This document shows positions 20,048-29,986 of a DNA stretch of 64,000 bases, one piece after another. The notes below the pieces were generated by a model. The model worked only from the letters and a program-made list of their open reading frames with translations. It was not told the origin of the DNA and searched no databases. The DNA lies in assembly GCA_946541575.1 (NCBI GenBank), contig CAMNJQ010000065.1:62001-126000 (forward strand). Reading direction: 5' to 3'. The translations under genes were made by a program, and so were the position numbers. Origin of the DNA: an uncultured Clostridium sp. (GTDB taxonomy: Bacteria; Bacillota_I; Bacilli_A; RF39; UBA660). The number at the start of each line of letters is the position of its first letter. The stretch's first letter is position 1.

Positions 20048-20632
20048 TTATACTTTTACAACTTTTGTATCGCAAATAAAATCATGTAATCCACGTTTAT
20101 CTTGCCTAAAAATAACCATAAAAATAGATACAACAACAAAAAACATTTGAATAAATTCTATAGAAGTAAGTACTGAATAGTAATAATCCTTAGAAAGAAA
20201 TAATACTGATATGATCTCTAGAGATGATGCTAAACATCCATTAATAAGTAATGCTCTAATAATAAACTTTAGATGACTTAATTGATTATTATCTGAAACA
20301 ACTCGTATTTTTAAAGCTTTTTTACCAAATGTCTGTCCATCACTATAATAAGCAAAAGATCCAAAATATGCCAAAGTAACAATTAAATCTACAAGAGAAA
20401 ATATTACTCTTTCTTTATTAAGAGTATAAGTTAAATCTTTCGTTTTGCTTTCAAATTCATTATCTTCAATTTCACCATCTAAATATTTACTAACAGTATC
20501 CATCTCTTCTTTATAAGCTTCATCGTATTTTTTTGAATTAGGAATCCATATTGTAAGAAATGCAGTAATAATTGAAATTATAAAAAGATCTAAAATATAT
20601 GCAAAAATTCTTTGATAACTATGTGCAGTCAT
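20048..20632 (-). CDS. RDD family membrane protein
   Basis: RIFAYILDLFIISII, GQTFGKKALKIRVV, DKRGLHDFICDTKVV. Confidence 0.85.
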   Translation of the reverse strand: MTAHSYQRIFAYILDLFIISIITAFLTIWIPNSKKYDEAYKEEMDTVSKYLDGEIEDNEFESKTKDLTYTLNKERVIFSLVDLIVTLAYFGSFAYYSDGQTFGKKALKIRVVSDNNQLSHLKFIIRALLINGCLASSLEIISVLFLSKDYYYSVLTSIEFIQMFFVVVSIFMVIFRQDKRGLHDFICDTKVVKV

Positions 20633-21660
20633 TATAAATCACCTTCTAATTCTTTTCTATAATCAATAAGAATACTATATATATCGTTAATATTACGTGT
20701 CATATATATTTTATTTTTAATTTCATTTGATCCTTTTAATCCTTTTAAATACCAAGCTATATGATTTCTAATTTCCAAAACAGCTACTTTATCTACTTTT
20801 AAATTTACTAAATATTTAAAATGCTTTAAACACATATCAATTTTTTCAATTGGAGAAGGCTTTTCGATTAAAATACCCTTTTCTAAATAATCATTAATTT
20901 CTTTAAAAATCCAAGGATTTCCTAAAGATGCTCTTCCAACCATAACAGCATCACATCCAGTTACATCAAGCATTTTTTTCGCAGAAAAGCAATCAATAAC
21001 ATCACCATTTCCAATTACTGGAATAGAAACATTATCTTTAACAGCCTTTATAATACTCCAATCAGCTTTTCCAGAATATCCTTGACTTCTAGTTCTAGCA
21101 TGAACACAAATAGCACTAGCACCAGCTTCTTCACATATTTTAGCAACTTCAACAGCATTAATATTATTAAAATCCCAACCACTTCTAATCTTTACTGTAA
21201 CTGGAATTGGAACAGAAGCAACAACAGACTCTACTATTTCTTTTATTTTAGAAGGATTCTTTAACAAAGCTGAACCTGCTTGAGCACGTAAAGCAACTTT
21301 AGGTACAGGACATCCCATATTAATATCAATAATATCTGGATGCATGTTTTCATAAATATATTTAGCAGCACTCACAAATGACTCTTTATCACTTCCAAAT
21401 ATTTGTTGAGATATAGGTCTTTCAAAATCAGTCATATAAAGCATATCTATTGTTTTCTGATTGTTATAAAAAATAGCCTTATCACTTACCATTTCAGCAT
21501 AAATAAGTCCACAGCCCATTTCCTTAACAATTCTTCTAAATGCAGAATTACAAACACCAGCCATAGGAGCTAAAACTACCCTATTATTTATTTCAACATT
21601 TCCAATTTTCCACATAAAATTCACCAAATAAAGTATATCAAATAATATAAAAAATGTCAT
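20632..21660 (-). CDS. dusB: tRNA-dihydrouridine synthase
   Basis: LAPMAGVCNSAFR, INMGCPVPKV, GNGDV, MVGRASLGNPW. Confidence 0.93.
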   Translation of the reverse strand: MTFFILFDILYLVNFMWKIGNVEINNRVVLAPMAGVCNSAFRRIVKEMGCGLIYAEMVSDKAIFYNNQKTIDMLYMTDFERPISQQIFGSDKESFVSAAKYIYENMHPDIIDINMGCPVPKVALRAQAGSALLKNPSKIKEIVESVVASVPIPVTVKIRSGWDFNNINAVEVAKICEEAGASAICVHARTRSQGYSGKADWSIIKAVKDNVSIPVIGNGDVIDCFSAKKMLDVTGCDAVMVGRASLGNPWIFKEINDYLEKGILIEKPSPIEKIDMCLKHFKYLVNLKVDKVAVLEIRNHIAWYLKGLKGSNEIKNKIYMTRNINDIYSILIDYRKELEGDL

Positions 21661-21665
21661 AAAAA

Positions 21666-21686
21666 AGAATGTACTAAGTACATTCT
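21666..21686 (-). terminator. Hairpin at the end of the 21685..22584 gene
   Basis: Perfect AGAATGTAC/GTACATTCT stem overlapping the stop codon, then U tract on the minus strand. Confidence 0.7.
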
Positions 21687-22584
21687 ATTTAACTAATTCA
21701 AAAGACTCAAAATAATAATCTCCATCAATTAATTTAAAAGTATATTTATATGTATTATATAAATCCCAATTTGGTTCTTCTCTTCTTCCATTAACATCAT
21801 TAAGTGTTTCTATCTTATCACTGCTTCTATTATAATCTAAATAATAACTGAATTTATCATCTGGTGATGCAGAAAAACTATCATATCTTGCAAATGCTTT
21901 CTTAATATAAATAAAGATTGCATCTCCTACCTTTTCAGCTTTAACTATTTTTGAATTTATAAAATCATCTCCAGAAGCAATAGCACCACAAAAACTATTT
22001 CTTAATCTTATATGATTTTCATCAATAACTTCAATAGAATCAGCCCCAAATATGCTATCATATGCTACCAAATTATTTTGCTCTTTTTTTATCATATCAA
22101 AAGTAATGTTTTTATCTCTAACCACATTATTTAACTTTTTATTTAAATCTGCTAGAGTAGCTTCATAATAATTATCTGAGCATACTGGAGCATCATAAGC
22201 CTTGATTGCAGTCATTATTATCTCTGGATCAGAAATACTTTCGATCTCGTATTTATCACTTTGATATAGATTTTTATCATAAATAACTATTTTTGAAAAT
22301 CTATTCATAATATAGTTTACAAAGTCAGAATTAATATTTAATTCTTCAACTGTTTCATTTTTCTCTTCTACTGGAGTAGGTTCATTAGATGTCTTCTTTT
22401 CCTTTTTTGTAAATACTTCTTTTCCAAAATATACCCCTAATCCAAATGTAATTAGCATAAATATTGCTATTATAACAACTAACCATATCTTCAATGGTTT
22501 TCCTTTTACTTCTTTTTTCTTTGTTAAAATATTTTCTTTTTTAGTTTCCTCAACTACTGTTTCTTCTTTCTTTTCTTCTTCCAT
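21685..22584 (-). CDS. Membrane-anchored protein, tandem paralogue B
   Basis: Cytosolic Glu/Lys N-terminus, one TM helix, extracellular domain; N-terminal ~75 aa nearly identical to the adjacent ORF. Confidence 0.7.
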   Translation of the reverse strand: MEEEKKEETVVEETKKENILTKKKEVKGKPLKIWLVVIIAIFMLITFGLGVYFGKEVFTKKEKKTSNEPTPVEEKNETVEELNINSDFVNYIMNRFSKIVIYDKNLYQSDKYEIESISDPEIIMTAIKAYDAPVCSDNYYEATLADLNKKLNNVVRDKNITFDMIKKEQNNLVAYDSIFGADSIEVIDENHIRLRNSFCGAIASGDDFINSKIVKAEKVGDAIFIYIKKAFARYDSFSASPDDKFSYYLDYNRSSDKIETLNDVNGRREEPNWDLYNTYKYTFKLIDGDYYFESFELVK

Positions 22585-22595
22585 TTTATTCCTCC
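22364..22595 (-). repeat. Near-identical ~232-bp direct repeat, copy 1
   Basis: Aligns by eye to 23389..23620 with only a handful of substitutions; includes RBS, start and anchor-coding region. Confidence 0.9.
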
Positions 22596-22619
22596 ATTAC
22601 ATAATTATTTTATTTTTAT

Positions 22620-23645
22620 TTACTTAACAAGCTTTGTAGAAACCCATGTATAACTACCAGAATCATTTAATTTAAATGTATGCTTATAAGTAGAATATTT
22701 ATCTCCTACGTAGTCAAATAATTTATCTTTAAAAGTACTATTCGTATCATAAAAATCTTTGCCATATAAATAATCATCCACAATTGTTTCAAAAGATATA
22801 CTATCTTTATATAATCTAAATATATATGAATTAAGGCCATTCTCACTATTACCATCAAAACCAAAATTAATAAATCTACTATTTATATAAGCTACATATA
22901 CATATAAATTAGTTAAATCTTTTTCTACTTTTAATACTCTTGTAAAATCTATATTAAAGTCCGGGTAAACTCCAAAATAAATAGAATAATCATTACTTAA
23001 CCAACCACCGCCTGAATTAGAACATGAATACTTATCTGTAGCTAATGTACAGGTAAATAAACCACTACCATTAATTCTATTTAATAGTTGAACATTTGAC
23101 AAACCATATCTTAGTTTAATTTCTTCCTTTACTTTATTCGCATCTACAACAAAATCACAAATCCCATTAGCATTAAATAATTCTGGAGTACATTCTTCTC
23201 GACTATCAATATGTGATATTGCTGACTCTAATAACAAAGAGTCATTAACCATATCAGGTGTTACAGAAATGTTTTGATAAACAGAATAATTGTCAATTCC
23301 TTTATAAGTTCTCTTTGGTAAATATGACAATAATTTTTCTACCTCTTTTTCAGACATATTTACAGTTTCAACTTTTGATTCTTTTTTATCTTCTACTGGA
23401 GTAGGTTCATTAGATGTCTTCTTTCCCTTTTTTGTAAATACTTCTTTTCCAAAATATACCCCTAATCCAAATGTAATTAGCATAAATATTGCTATTATTA
23501 CTACTAACCATATCTTTAATGGTTTTCCTTTTACTTCTTTTTTCTTTGTTAAAATGTTTTCTTTTTTAGTTTCCTCAACTACTGGTTCTTCTTTCTTTTC
23601 TTCTTCCATTTTATTCCTCCTATTATACTTAATAGTATAACACAT
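22620..23645 (-). CDS. Membrane-anchored protein, tandem paralogue A (likely start MEEEKKEEPVVEE)
   Basis: Same anchor as the neighbouring ORF, different ectodomain, related C-terminal tail (YKHTFKLNDSGSYTWVSTKLVK vs YKYTFKLIDGDYYFESFELVK). Confidence 0.7.
   Translation of the reverse strand: MCYTIKYNRRNKMEEEKKEEPVVEETKKENILTKKKEVKGKPLKIWLVVIIAIFMLITFGLGVYFGKEVFTKKGKKTSNEPTPVEDKKESKVETVNMSEKEVEKLLSYLPKRTYKGIDNYSVYQNISVTPDMVNDSLLLESAISHIDSREECTPELFNANGICDFVVDANKVKEEIKLRYGLSNVQLLNRINGSGLFTCTLATDKYSCSNSGGGWLSNDYSIYFGVYPDFNIDFTRVLKVEKDLTNLYVYVAYINSRFINFGFDGNSENGLNSYIFRLYKDSISFETIVDDYLYGKDFYDTNSTFKDKLFDYVGDKYSTYKHTFKLNDSGSYTWVSTKLVK
23389..23620 (-). repeat. Near-identical ~232-bp direct repeat, copy 2
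   Basis: See copy 1. Confidence 0.9.
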
Positions 23646-23657
23646 TTTAATAAAAAA

Positions 23658-23679
23658 AGGACTTATTATTCTAAGTCCT
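23658..23679 (-). terminator. Terminator at the end of ftsH
   Basis: AGGACTTA/TAAGTCCT stem followed by U tract on the minus strand. Confidence 0.8.
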
Positions 23680-25621
23680 CATCTTCTTCGTTATCTTCTT
23701 CATCTTTAATATCTTGTTTCTTTGTTTTTTCCTTTTTAGAAATTGGTTTTACTTCAATATCATCATCATCGATGTCACTTTCTTCTTCAGGCATTTTACC
23801 ATTTTTTACAAGATATTCTATCTGTTCTTTAGTTAAAGTTTCATATTCAAGAAGAGTTTCCGCGATTAATTTAACTAAATCTTTATTATCACGTAAAATC
23901 TTTTTTGCCTTTTCATAACATTCATCAATAATCTTTCTCATTTCAAGATCTATTTCATGAGCAACTTCATTTGAGAAATTACGAGTTTTACCATAATCTC
24001 TTCCTAGGAAAACTCCTCCTTCTTGTTGCTCTAATTGAACAGGTCCTAAATCACTCATACCATATTCAGTTACCATTGCCCTAGCAATTTTAGTAGCCTT
24101 TTCAAAATCGTTATGAGCACCAGTAGATATTTCTCCAAAAGTTAATTCTTCAGATACTCTACCTCCTAATAGTCCAGTAATTTGCTCTAAAAGTTCTGTC
24201 TTTGTTGAAGTATATTTTTCTTCTTTAGGAACCATCAAATTATATCCACCAGCATTACCTCTTGGAATAATTGTAACTTTTTGAACTTCACTGGCATTGC
24301 TTAATTTTAATCCGATAACAGCATGCCCTGCTTCATGGAATGCAACTAGTCTTCTTTCACTTTCAGTATATTTTTTACTCTTTTTAGCTGGTCCCATCAT
24401 TACTCTATCTGTAGCTTCATCTATTTCTTTCATAGTTATTTGTTCTTTATTGCCACGAACAGCAAGTAATGCTGCCTCATTCATCAAATTCTCTAAGTCA
24501 GCACCACTAAATCCTGGAGTACGCTTAGCAAGATTTTTTAATGAAACACTAGGAGCTAAAATCTTATTTTTAGAATGAACTTCTAGAATTTCTTCTCTTC
24601 CTTTAATATCAGGTAAATTAACAATTACTTGTCTATCAAATCTTCCAGGTCTTAATAAAGCCGGATCCAAAACATCAGCACGGTTTGTAGCAGCAATAAT
24701 AATTATACCTTCATTAGCCCCAAATCCATCCATTTCAGTTAATAATTGGTTTAGTGTTTGTTCTCTTTCATCATGACCTCCACCTAAACCAGTACCTCTT
24801 TGGCGACCTACTGCATCAATTTCATCAATAAATATCAAACAAGGAGCATTATGTTTTGCTTCTTTAAACATATCTCTTACACGACTTGCACCAACACCTA
24901 CAAATAATTCAACGAAGTCAGAACCACTTATATAATAAAATGGAACATTAGCTTCTCCTGCTACTGCTTTTGCAAGTAATGTTTTACCTGTTCCAGGAGG
25001 ACCTACTAATAAAACTCCTTTTGGAATTCTTGCACCTAATTTTTGGAATCTCTTAGGATTTTTTAAGAAATCAATAAGTTCTTTTACTTCTTCTTTTTCT
25101 TCTTTTAATCCAGCAACATCTTTGAATGTAGTTTTATTCTTCTCAGTATTAAGCTTTGCTTTACTTTTTCCAAATTCTAAGCTCTTACCTGCAGATCCCA
25201 TTTGCTTTCCAACAAACCACCATGCAATTCCTACAACTAATACAATTGGTAATATATTTACTAATATAAATAATAATGGACTTGACCCTGGATCTGATTC
25301 AGTATCCATCTTATAATTCAAACCTTCATCTAAAGATACCATTTGAGAAATAATTGAATCAGTTAAAGGTACAGTAGTAGAAAAAGTTTCCTTTTCTTCA
25401 TACCCTTCTAGCTTACCTGTAATCTTATATGTACCTTCACTTGAGTGTGGTGTGATTACAATTTCTGTAACCTTTCCTTCTTTTATTTCTGCTAATAATT
25501 TATCATAAGTTAAATCGTTTACTTTGTTTCCACCAAATGCAACAAGATAACCTACAAAAAGAACTACTATTAATAATACAACATATGGCAACATGCCTTT
25601 TTTAACATTTTTCTTTTTCAT
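23666..25621 (-). CDS. ftsH: ATP-dependent zinc metalloprotease FtsH
   Basis: [44 protein letters not shown]. Confidence 0.98.
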   Translation of the reverse strand: MKKKNVKKGMLPYVVLLIVVLFVGYLVAFGGNKVNDLTYDKLLAEIKEGKVTEIVITPHSSEGTYKITGKLEGYEEKETFSTTVPLTDSIISQMVSLDEGLNYKMDTESDPGSSPLLFILVNILPIVLVVGIAWWFVGKQMGSAGKSLEFGKSKAKLNTEKNKTTFKDVAGLKEEKEEVKELIDFLKNPKRFQKLGARIPKGVLLVGPPGTGKTLLAKAVAGEANVPFYYISGSDFVELFVGVGASRVRDMFKEAKHNAPCLIFIDEIDAVGRQRGTGLGGGHDEREQTLNQLLTEMDGFGANEGIIIIAATNRADVLDPALLRPGRFDRQVIVNLPDIKGREEILEVHSKNKILAPSVSLKNLAKRTPGFSGADLENLMNEAALLAVRGNKEQITMKEIDEATDRVMMGPAKKSKKYTESERRLVAFHEAGHAVIGLKLSNASEVQKVTIIPRGNAGGYNLMVPKEEKYTSTKTELLEQITGLLGGRVSEELTFGEISTGAHNDFEKATKIARAMVTEYGMSDLGPVQLEQQEGGVFLGRDYGKTRNFSNEVAHEIDLEMRKIIDECYEKAKKILRDNKDLVKLIAETLLEYETLTKEQIEYLVKNGKMPEEESDIDDDDIEVKPISKKEKTKKQDIKDEEDNEEDEDLE

Positions 25622-25632
25622 ATTACGCCTCC

Positions 25633-27003
25633 TTAATCATATTTAAATATTATATCATACTTTTCTGATTTTAACTTAGTATATTTTGATTTTTTTATAC
25701 CAGGTAACCAAAGAACCCTATCTTCTGAATCTACTACCACTGGCCATTCATCTCTTAGCATACTTGGAATTTTACAATCTATAAAAATATCTTTAATCTT
25801 TCTTGCACCAATTTTCTTTAAATTCATTTTATCTCCAAGTTTTCTTGTTCTAACATACAATGGCATTTTAATTTCGCTAGTATCAAGTCTACAAACATAA
25901 TTATTATTACTATCAACTTCATCAATGGCTTCAATAATATGTCCATTTGGTAACTTAGCATAATTATTTAATTCTATATTATAATCTATAACTTCCTTTA
26001 CCTCTAATGTAAATAAAGCTTTATTATAAGACTTAATCACTTCTACATTATGAGGTAAACAAACTCTTGCATTTGATTTTTTTGAATTCAATAAATCCAT
26101 TATCAACTTAACATGTTTATCATTAATTATCATTAAGTCTTCTTTATATATGTCTTCTAATATATATGCAATAGTTTTCTTCTTAATCAATAAAGACAAT
26201 TCATTATATTTATCAATATTAATCTCATTATTCTTATAAACACTATTAATAGTTCTATGTATTTCACTATTAATAAATTCATCATATTCCTCAAGTGTTT
26301 CACTAAACTTTAAAAACTTTTCATGAACATTTATATCTTCTTTTTTTAAAAAAGGAAGTATATTCATTCTATATCTATTTCTAGTATATTTATCTTTAAA
26401 GTTAGATTTATCAACAACATATGGAATTTTATGGCTATCATCATATTCTTTTATATAGTCTTTAGTTAAAAATACTAAAGGTCTAACAGTTTTATAAAAA
26501 CCATTATCAACTATCTTATCAAATCCACTATATCCTTTTAAAGTTGAACCTCTTACAATTCTCATTAAAATAGTTTCCATAAGATCATCACCATGATGAG
26601 CAGTCATCAAATAATTAGCATCATATTTTTTAACTAAATCTTCAAAAAAATTATACCTTATATTTCTTGCTTGATTATGAAAATTATCATCTCCATATTT
26701 TTCTATTTTCATAGTTTCAAATAAAACATTATAATCAATACAATATTCCATTAAAAATTGCTGTTCATTTTCACTCTCTTTTCTAACATTATGATTAACA
26801 TGAGCACATACAATTTTTAAATTATATTTATCCCTCAGTTTAAGTAAAACATTAAATAGAAACATAGAATCTGGTCCACCAGAATTTCCAAGAATAATTG
26901 TATCATTATTTTTTATTTTAACCTCATTGATCAAAAAATCTATAACCTTATCCATAATGTCACCACTCGAATATATTTTAGTAAAAAAAGTAAAGATTAG
27001 CAA
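25633..27003 (-). CDS. tilS: tRNA(Ile)-lysidine synthase
   Basis: GNSGGPDSMFLF PP-loop, HVNHNVRKESENE, RNIRYNFF; upstream of ftsH. Confidence 0.94.
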   Translation of the reverse strand: MLIFTFFTKIYSSGDIMDKVIDFLINEVKIKNNDTIILGNSGGPDSMFLFNVLLKLRDKYNLKIVCAHVNHNVRKESENEQQFLMEYCIDYNVLFETMKIEKYGDDNFHNQARNIRYNFFEDLVKKYDANYLMTAHHGDDLMETILMRIVRGSTLKGYSGFDKIVDNGFYKTVRPLVFLTKDYIKEYDDSHKIPYVVDKSNFKDKYTRNRYRMNILPFLKKEDINVHEKFLKFSETLEEYDEFINSEIHRTINSVYKNNEINIDKYNELSLLIKKKTIAYILEDIYKEDLMIINDKHVKLIMDLLNSKKSNARVCLPHNVEVIKSYNKALFTLEVKEVIDYNIELNNYAKLPNGHIIEAIDEVDSNNNYVCRLDTSEIKMPLYVRTRKLGDKMNLKKIGARKIKDIFIDCKIPSMLRDEWPVVVDSEDRVLWLPGIKKSKYTKLKSEKYDIIFKYD

Positions 27004-27022
27004 GAAAAAAGAAGTTATCTTC

Positions 27023-27355
27023 TTATTTTTCGTTAGGAAATTTTATTATATACTCTCCACTTTTAGAATAATAAAATTTTTCACGAAGATATCTTGCTAT
27101 ATATTCAGGATCCTGAAGTTTCAAGACATCAGTAGATAATTCTTCTTCTTCTTCTTTTAAATCATTAAGTTTAGTATTAAGGTTTTCTTTTTCTTCATAT
27201 TTTCCAATTATTTCTAATGACATATTTACTACTAGGCCAAAGAAATAAACAATAAATAAAAAGCTTGAAACTCCAAAAAAAACTAAACGTAAAACTTTTT
27301 TGCCAGCTTTTTTATGATGATTATTTACATTTTTAGCTTGTGAAGCCTTCTTCAC
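27023..27355 (-). CDS. divIC: DivIC/FtsB-like septum protein
   Basis: 110 aa, one TM plus coiled coil; DPEYIARYLREKFYYSKSGEYIIKFP typical of DivIC. Confidence 0.8.
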   Translation of the reverse strand: MKKASQAKNVNNHHKKAGKKVLRLVFFGVSSFLFIVYFFGLVVNMSLEIIGKYEEKENLNTKLNDLKEEEEELSTDVLKLQDPEYIARYLREKFYYSKSGEYIIKFPNEK

Positions 27356-27416
27356 CTAGTATCACCCACTTTTCCAAGTAAATCATACCACCACAATGTA
27401 AAGAAAAAAAGATGTA

Positions 27417-27445
27417 AATGTAAATCGTTTGCAAATGTTTACATT
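27417..27445. promoter_or_regulatory. Nested palindrome upstream of divIC (candidate operator)
   Basis: AATGTAAA-TCG-TTTGCAAA-TG-TTTACATT: outer 8-bp inverted repeat around an 8-bp perfect palindrome; further ATGTAAA repeats at ~27396 and ~27412. Confidence 0.5.
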
Positions 27446-27461
27446 TTATTTACAAAAAAAA

Positions 27462-27481
27462 AAGATATCCTTTAGGATATC
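27462..27481 (-). terminator. Terminator at the end of rpsF-ssb-rpsR
   Basis: GATATCC TAAA GGATATC followed by a ten-U tract on the minus strand. Confidence 0.88.
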
Positions 27482-27482
27482 A

Positions 27483-27698
27483 TTATTTTGCATATGGTAA
27501 TAATGCAATTTGTCTTGCAACTTTAACTTGACTAGCTATATGTCTTTGATGTTTAGCACAATTTCCTGTTACTCTTCTAGGTAAAATTTTACCTCTTTCA
27601 TTAACAAATTTCTTTAATGTTTCAACATCTTTATAATCAACGTCATGTCCTGTACACATATAACATACTTTTTTCTTTTTTCTAAAAAACTCTGCCAT
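27483..27698 (-). CDS. rpsR: 30S ribosomal protein S18
   Basis: [33 protein letters not shown]. Confidence 0.97.
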   Translation of the reverse strand: MAEFFRKKKKVCYMCTGHDVDYKDVETLKKFVNERGKILPRRVTGNCAKHQRHIASQVKVARQIALLPYAK

Positions 27699-27715
27699 CT
27701 AAATTATCTCCCTTC

Positions 27716-28192
27716 TTAATAGAATGGTAACTCATCTGGATCAATTTCAATATTAGAACCTGCATCCCAAACACTAGCGCCAGTACTTTCAGAATCACTT
27801 GAAAAATCACTAGGGCTAACAGATGAAGAATCTTCAAAATTCATATTAGATGGAGCATCACCTTTTCTATCTAAAAATTGAATAGAATCGGCTACAACAT
27901 ATGTTGACCATACTTGATTACCATCTTTTCCAGTATAACTATCTACTTGAAGTCTTCCATCAACTGCTATTTGGTTTCCCTTCTTTTGAAACTTAGCAAT
28001 ATTTTCAGCTTGTTTTCTCCAAGCAACAACGCTAATGAAATCAGCAGTTCTATTACCATCTTGATTTCCTGAAGCAAAACTTCTATCTACAGCGATAGTA
28101 AATCTTGAACGAGCTACACTACCATTACTTGTATTAACATATTCACATGTTGGATCCTTTGTAAGGCGACCAACCAAACAAACTTTATTCAT
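27716..28192 (-). CDS. ssb: Single-stranded DNA-binding protein
   Basis: MNKVCLVGRLTKDP, acidic tail DPDELPFY. Confidence 0.97.
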   Translation of the reverse strand: MNKVCLVGRLTKDPTCEYVNTSNGSVARSRFTIAVDRSFASGNQDGNRTADFISVVAWRKQAENIAKFQKKGNQIAVDGRLQVDSYTGKDGNQVWSTYVVADSIQFLDRKGDAPSNMNFEDSSSVSPSDFSSDSESTGASVWDAGSNIEIDPDELPFY

Positions 28193-28207
28193 ATATTACC
28201 TCTTCTC

Positions 28208-28498
28208 TTATTCTTCAACTTTAACAACTAAATGACGAATAATATTTTCATTAATTAAAGCAACACGATCAAACTCTTTAACAGCTTTTGAACCATTTTC
28301 TTCAATTAAATAATAGAAATAATAACCTGTTTTATATTTGTTAATTTCATAAGCTAATTCTTTTTGTCCCCATTCTTTTGCTTCAACTATATTAGCCTTT
28401 TTTTCTTCTAACATAGATTTAATTGAATCATTAACACCTTTGATAAGAGATTCTTCTAAATCAGGTTTTACTATAAAGATTAATTCATATTTGTTCAT
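28208..28498 (-). CDS. rpsF: 30S ribosomal protein S6
   Basis: MNKYELIFIVKPDLEE; WGQKELAYEINKYKTGYYFYY. Confidence 0.96.
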   Translation of the reverse strand: MNKYELIFIVKPDLEESLIKGVNDSIKSMLEEKKANIVEAKEWGQKELAYEINKYKTGYYFYYLIEENGSKAVKEFDRVALINENIIRHLVVKVEE

Positions 28499-28504
28499 CT
28501 TTAC

Positions 28505-28554
28505 ACCTCCTTTTGGACTTTGGCCACTTCTGGCAAGGAGTATTCAAAATACTC
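28505..28554 (-). promoter_or_regulatory. Candidate structured leader of rpsF
   Basis: Consecutive hairpins GAGTATT-TTG-AATACTC and GCCA-GAAG-TGGC; CTCCTT could pair with the AAGGAGG Shine-Dalgarno. Confidence 0.4.
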
Positions 28555-28609
28555 GTATGTATAATAACAAAAAACTAAGAATTTGTCTACATATTATTTT
28601 AAAAAAAAG

Positions 28610-29437
28610 TTAATTATTTTTCTTATATCTAAATAATCTACTAGGTCTATGTCCTTCTCCTGTTTTATATCTATCTGTTTGTTCTACTTTATTAGAAATA
28701 ATTCTTCTAAAAGCTGGATCAAGAAGTTTTTTTCCTAAAATCAATTCATACACTTTTTGAAGTTCACCTAAAGTAAAATATTCAGGCATCATATTAAATA
28801 CTATATCAGTATATTCTACTTTGTTCTTTAATCTTTCTAATCCACTTGTGATTACTAAAGGATTATCAAATGCTAAACAATTATTCTCTTTTATAGAAAA
28901 AGAATATCTATCTGTAGTTAATTCTCTTAATGTTTTAACAATTGAAAAACTAATATGCTCACTACCATTAAATAAATAAAAATTTACAAGAGCATTATTA
29001 TCTTCAATTTTTATAATATCAAACCATGAAGCATTATTTCTAATATCATCTTTAAGTTTATCTTTATCAATTAAAGCCATATAGCTAGAAGATACAACTC
29101 TCATTCTAGGATCCCTTTTAACACTTCCAAAAGTATAAAGCTGTTCTAAATAAATATTATCTAAGCCAGTTTCGTCTTTTAAAATTCTTTTAGGAGCATT
29201 CTCCAAATCTTCATTAATTTTTACAAATCCTCCAGGTAAACACCATTTATCTTTAAAAGGATAAGTATCTCTTTTTACAAGTAATATACTCATCTTTTTT
29301 TCATCTAATTTCTTATAGTTTTTATCATCAAGACTTGATATCCCAAAAACAAGAATATCCGTTGCAACAGCAAAACTAGGATAATCGCTTGAATTATATT
29401 TTTTTAAAAAATCTTCTTCACTTGCAAACTCTTCCAT
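28610..29437 (-). CDS. nrtR: Nudix-domain transcriptional regulator, NrtR-like
   Basis: N-terminal Nudix-like domain with degenerate box (GGFVKINEDLENAPKRILKDETGL) and C-terminal winged-helix region ending TGEGHRPSRLFRYK; next to NAD genes. Confidence 0.8.
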   Translation of the reverse strand: MEEFASEEDFLKKYNSSDYPSFAVATDILVFGISSLDDKNYKKLDEKKMSILLVKRDTYPFKDKWCLPGGFVKINEDLENAPKRILKDETGLDNIYLEQLYTFGSVKRDPRMRVVSSSYMALIDKDKLKDDIRNNASWFDIIKIEDNNALVNFYLFNGSEHISFSIVKTLRELTTDRYSFSIKENNCLAFDNPLVITSGLERLKNKVEYTDIVFNMMPEYFTLGELQKVYELILGKKLLDPAFRRIISNKVEQTDRYKTGEGHRPSRLFRYKKNN

Positions 29438-29445
29438 ATTACCAC

Positions 29446-29919
29446 CTACTTAATTCTTAAAATCTTATTAAGTAAATATATTACCTCTTTTAAAACCAAT
29501 TCTTTATTTTCTTCTCTTCTATCATAAATTACTTTCACTTTAGATTTAATATATTTGTTATGTTCTTTATCATAAATAGAAATGAATACTTCATTATCTA
29601 ATCCATAATCATTATTTTGATCTTTACGTAAAAGTTTTCCAGTAATACCAATACCATAATCAGAATTAGCAAATTCTGTTATTTTTAAACTCATTTGATC
29701 TGCTACTTCTTGAGAGTAAACAGAATATTTATCAATTATTTCTTCATTTACTCCCATCTTAATTTTAAATTCATTAGCATAAGTAATCGCAGAATACTTT
29801 AATACATATGATGCTCCTGGAATATTTGTAATAGCATTAACTATATAACCACCAGTACAAGATTCCATAGTAGCAATTGTTTTTCCATCTTCTCTTAATT
29901 TATTTACTATTTCTTCCAT
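29446..29919 (-). CDS. pncC: CinA C-terminal domain / NMN amidohydrolase (PncC-like)
   Basis: TIATMESCTGGYIVNAITNIPGASYVL; YGIGITGKL. Confidence 0.85.
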   Translation of the reverse strand: MEEIVNKLREDGKTIATMESCTGGYIVNAITNIPGASYVLKYSAITYANEFKIKMGVNEEIIDKYSVYSQEVADQMSLKITEFANSDYGIGITGKLLRKDQNNDYGLDNEVFISIYDKEHNKYIKSKVKVIYDRREENKELVLKEVIYLLNKILRIK

Positions 29920-29986
29920 TTCAGTCTCCCAAAAATATTTCTTTTTAATCTTTTATTAATAAGAACCAATATATAAATAAGAAAGT

